A DNA stretch of 55,208 bases from Methylocystis sp. (GTDB lineage: Bacteria > Pseudomonadota > Alphaproteobacteria > Rhizobiales > Beijerinckiaceae). Below, piece after piece: positions 54,160 through 55,208 of the stretch. The stretch is taken from NCBI GenBank assembly GCA_024506175.1, contig JAMBEQ010000185.1, forward strand, positions 1 to 55,208, in the 5' to 3' direction. The notes under the pieces are model-generated. The model was not told the origin of the DNA, made no database searches, and worked only from the letters and a program-made list of their open reading frames with translations. Both the position numbers and the translations under genes were made by a program. Every line of letters begins with the position of its first letter. Within the stretch, counting starts at the first letter, position 1.

Positions 54160-55167
54160 ATGCTTGCAAAACAGGATGTCAGATTCTCTGTAGCACCGAT
54201 GATGGATTGGACCGATCGGCATTGCCGATACTTCCACCGGCTGCTGTCGCGGCGCGCCCGCCTTTATACGGAGATGCTCACGACCGGCGCGGTCATCCAT
54301 GGCGACCGCATTCGCCTGATGGGGTTCGACGCCTTCGAACAGCCTGTCGCCTTTCAGCTCGGCGGGTCGGATCCGGGCGAGCTTGCGCGTGCGGCCAGGG
54401 TCGTCGAGGACTTCGGCTATTGCGAAGTCAATCTCAATGTCGGGTGTCCTTCAGATCGCGTGCAGAATGGGGCTTTCGGCGCCTGCCTGATGCTGCGCCC
54501 GGCCCTCGTCGCCGATTGCGTGAAAGCGATGAAGGACGTCGTCGGCCTGCCAGTGACCGTCAAATGCCGCATCGGCGTCGACGATCAGGAGCCGGAGCCA
54601 GCCCTCTTCGCCATCGCCGAACAATGTATCAACGCAGGCGTCGACGCGCTCTTCGTCCATGCGCGCAAGGCCTGGCTCCAGGGGCTCTCGCCCAAGGAGA
54701 ACCGCGACGCGCCGCCGCTCGACTATCCGCTCGTGCACAAGCTCAAGCGCGCCTTTCCGAAAACCCCGATCGCCATAAACGGCGGCTTGACGACGATTGC
54801 GCAAATGCATGAACAGCTCCAGGCGGTAGACGGTGTGATGATCGGCCGCGCGGCCTATCACGACCCGCGCCTGCTGCTGTCGGTCGATCCTGAATTTTTC
54901 GGGGCGATGCCGGTGCATGCCGACATATTCGCGGCGATTGAGGCCTATGCGCCCTATGTCGAGCGGCAGCTCAGCATGGGCGAAAAGCTCTCGAACATGA
55001 CCCGTCACATACTTGGAATCTTCAACGGGATGCCGGGGGCGCGCAGCTTTCGTCGCCGCCTCGCCATGGAGGCGGTTCATCCCGGAGCCGGCGTCGAGGT
55101 TCTGTTCGGCGCGATCGCGGAAGTGACCGACGCGATGGCGCGCGTGCGCGAGACCGCGGCCGTCTGA
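54160..55167 (+). CDS. dusA: tRNA-dihydrouridine synthase DusA
   Basis: Flavoenzyme that reduces U20/U20a in tRNA to dihydrouridine. The frame is open from 53938, but homology starts at MLAKQDVRFSVAPMMDWTDRHC, so the ATG at 54160 is used (335 residues, close to E. coli DusA). FMN and substrate motifs: SVAPMMDWTDRHCRYFHR, VAFQLGGSDPGELARAA, the catalytic-cysteine block EVNLNVGCPSDRVQNGAFGACLM, VTVKCRIGVDD and FVHARKAWLQGLSPKENR, the last diagnostic for DusA. Nothing further is annotated in 55168-55208. Confidence 0.96.
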   Translation: MLAKQDVRFSVAPMMDWTDRHCRYFHRLLSRRARLYTEMLTTGAVIHGDRIRLMGFDAFEQPVAFQLGGSDPGELARAARVVEDFGYCEVNLNVGCPSDRVQNGAFGACLMLRPALVADCVKAMKDVVGLPVTVKCRIGVDDQEPEPALFAIAEQCINAGVDALFVHARKAWLQGLSPKENRDAPPLDYPLVHKLKRAFPKTPIAINGGLTTIAQMHEQLQAVDGVMIGRAAYHDPRLLLSVDPEFFGAMPVHADIFAAIEAYAPYVERQLSMGEKLSNMTRHILGIFNGMPGARSFRRRLAMEAVHPGAGVEVLFGAIAEVTDAMARVRETAAV

Positions 55168-55208
55168 TAATCACGCCGCCGATATTGCGACCAGCATGGC
55201 GATTTCGG

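Overview
The window looks like a chromosomal stretch of a GC-rich alphaproteobacterium of the order Hyphomicrobiales (Rhizobiales). Pointers are an NDUFA12-type complex I accessory subunit, the order dsbA-like/aroQ/accB/accC/aat/DUF2155/NDUFA12, the run pgsA/AI-2E permease/hdaA/ppk/ppx, an Hda homologue, and a giant coiled-coil protein of the Growth Pole Ring (GPR/RgsE) type. A MEDS-domain histidine kinase and the palindromic intergenic repeats would fit a methylotroph such as Methylocystis or Methylosinus, but that is inference. No tRNA, rRNA, CRISPR array, insertion sequence or prophage was recognised.

Layout. 0-12.6 kb: secreted phosphoesterase, tyrS, orphan MEDS-PAS kinase, AsmA/DUF3971 giant, Bcp-type peroxiredoxin, TPR protein, YbjQ protein, RNase D, and two tandem paralogous small secreted proteins. 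12.6-14.5 kb: a compact nitric-oxide response module, with an Rrf2/NsrR-like regulator divergent from a group-1 truncated haemoglobin and a 2Fe-2S/FAD/NAD reductase; a promoter and an NsrR-like 11-1-11 dyad lie between them. 14.6-25.0 kb: ten co-oriented minus-strand genes (holC, methyltransferase, potG, potH, potI, pgsA, AI-2E permease, hdaA, ppk, ppx), mostly joined by 4-8 nt overlaps or tiny gaps. They cover polyamine-type uptake, phospholipid synthesis, replication control and polyphosphate turnover.

25-38.8 kb: TPR-methyltransferase, BON and DUF4383 proteins, pepA, then lptG-lptD for LPS export, a DsbA-like protein, aroQ, accB-accC (fatty acid synthesis), aat (N-end rule), DUF2155 and NDUFA12. 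39-42 kb is a small, less conserved patch: an orphan DGQHR (DndB-like) protein, a decayed glycosyltransferase whose catalytic core has been lost, and a solute-binding protein with no permease. 42-50.4 kb: an Hpt phosphotransfer protein divergent from a 2520-residue membrane-anchored coiled-coil protein. That protein carries 22 tandem 33-residue repeats and 9 tandem 44-residue repeats, all built on an 11-residue unit. 50.5-55.2 kb: a small membrane protein, a Tat-exported OpgG/OpgD glucan protein, a GT4 glycosyltransferase and dusA.

Three copies of a composite palindromic repeat (14.5, 36.8 and 53.9 kb) and one copy of a second palindromic family (22.7 kb, inside the pot cluster) are scattered between genes. 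The most interesting items are the giant GPR-like repeat protein with its Hpt neighbour, the NO module with a visible operator, the orphan DGQHR protein beside a gene remnant, and the dispersed palindromes.
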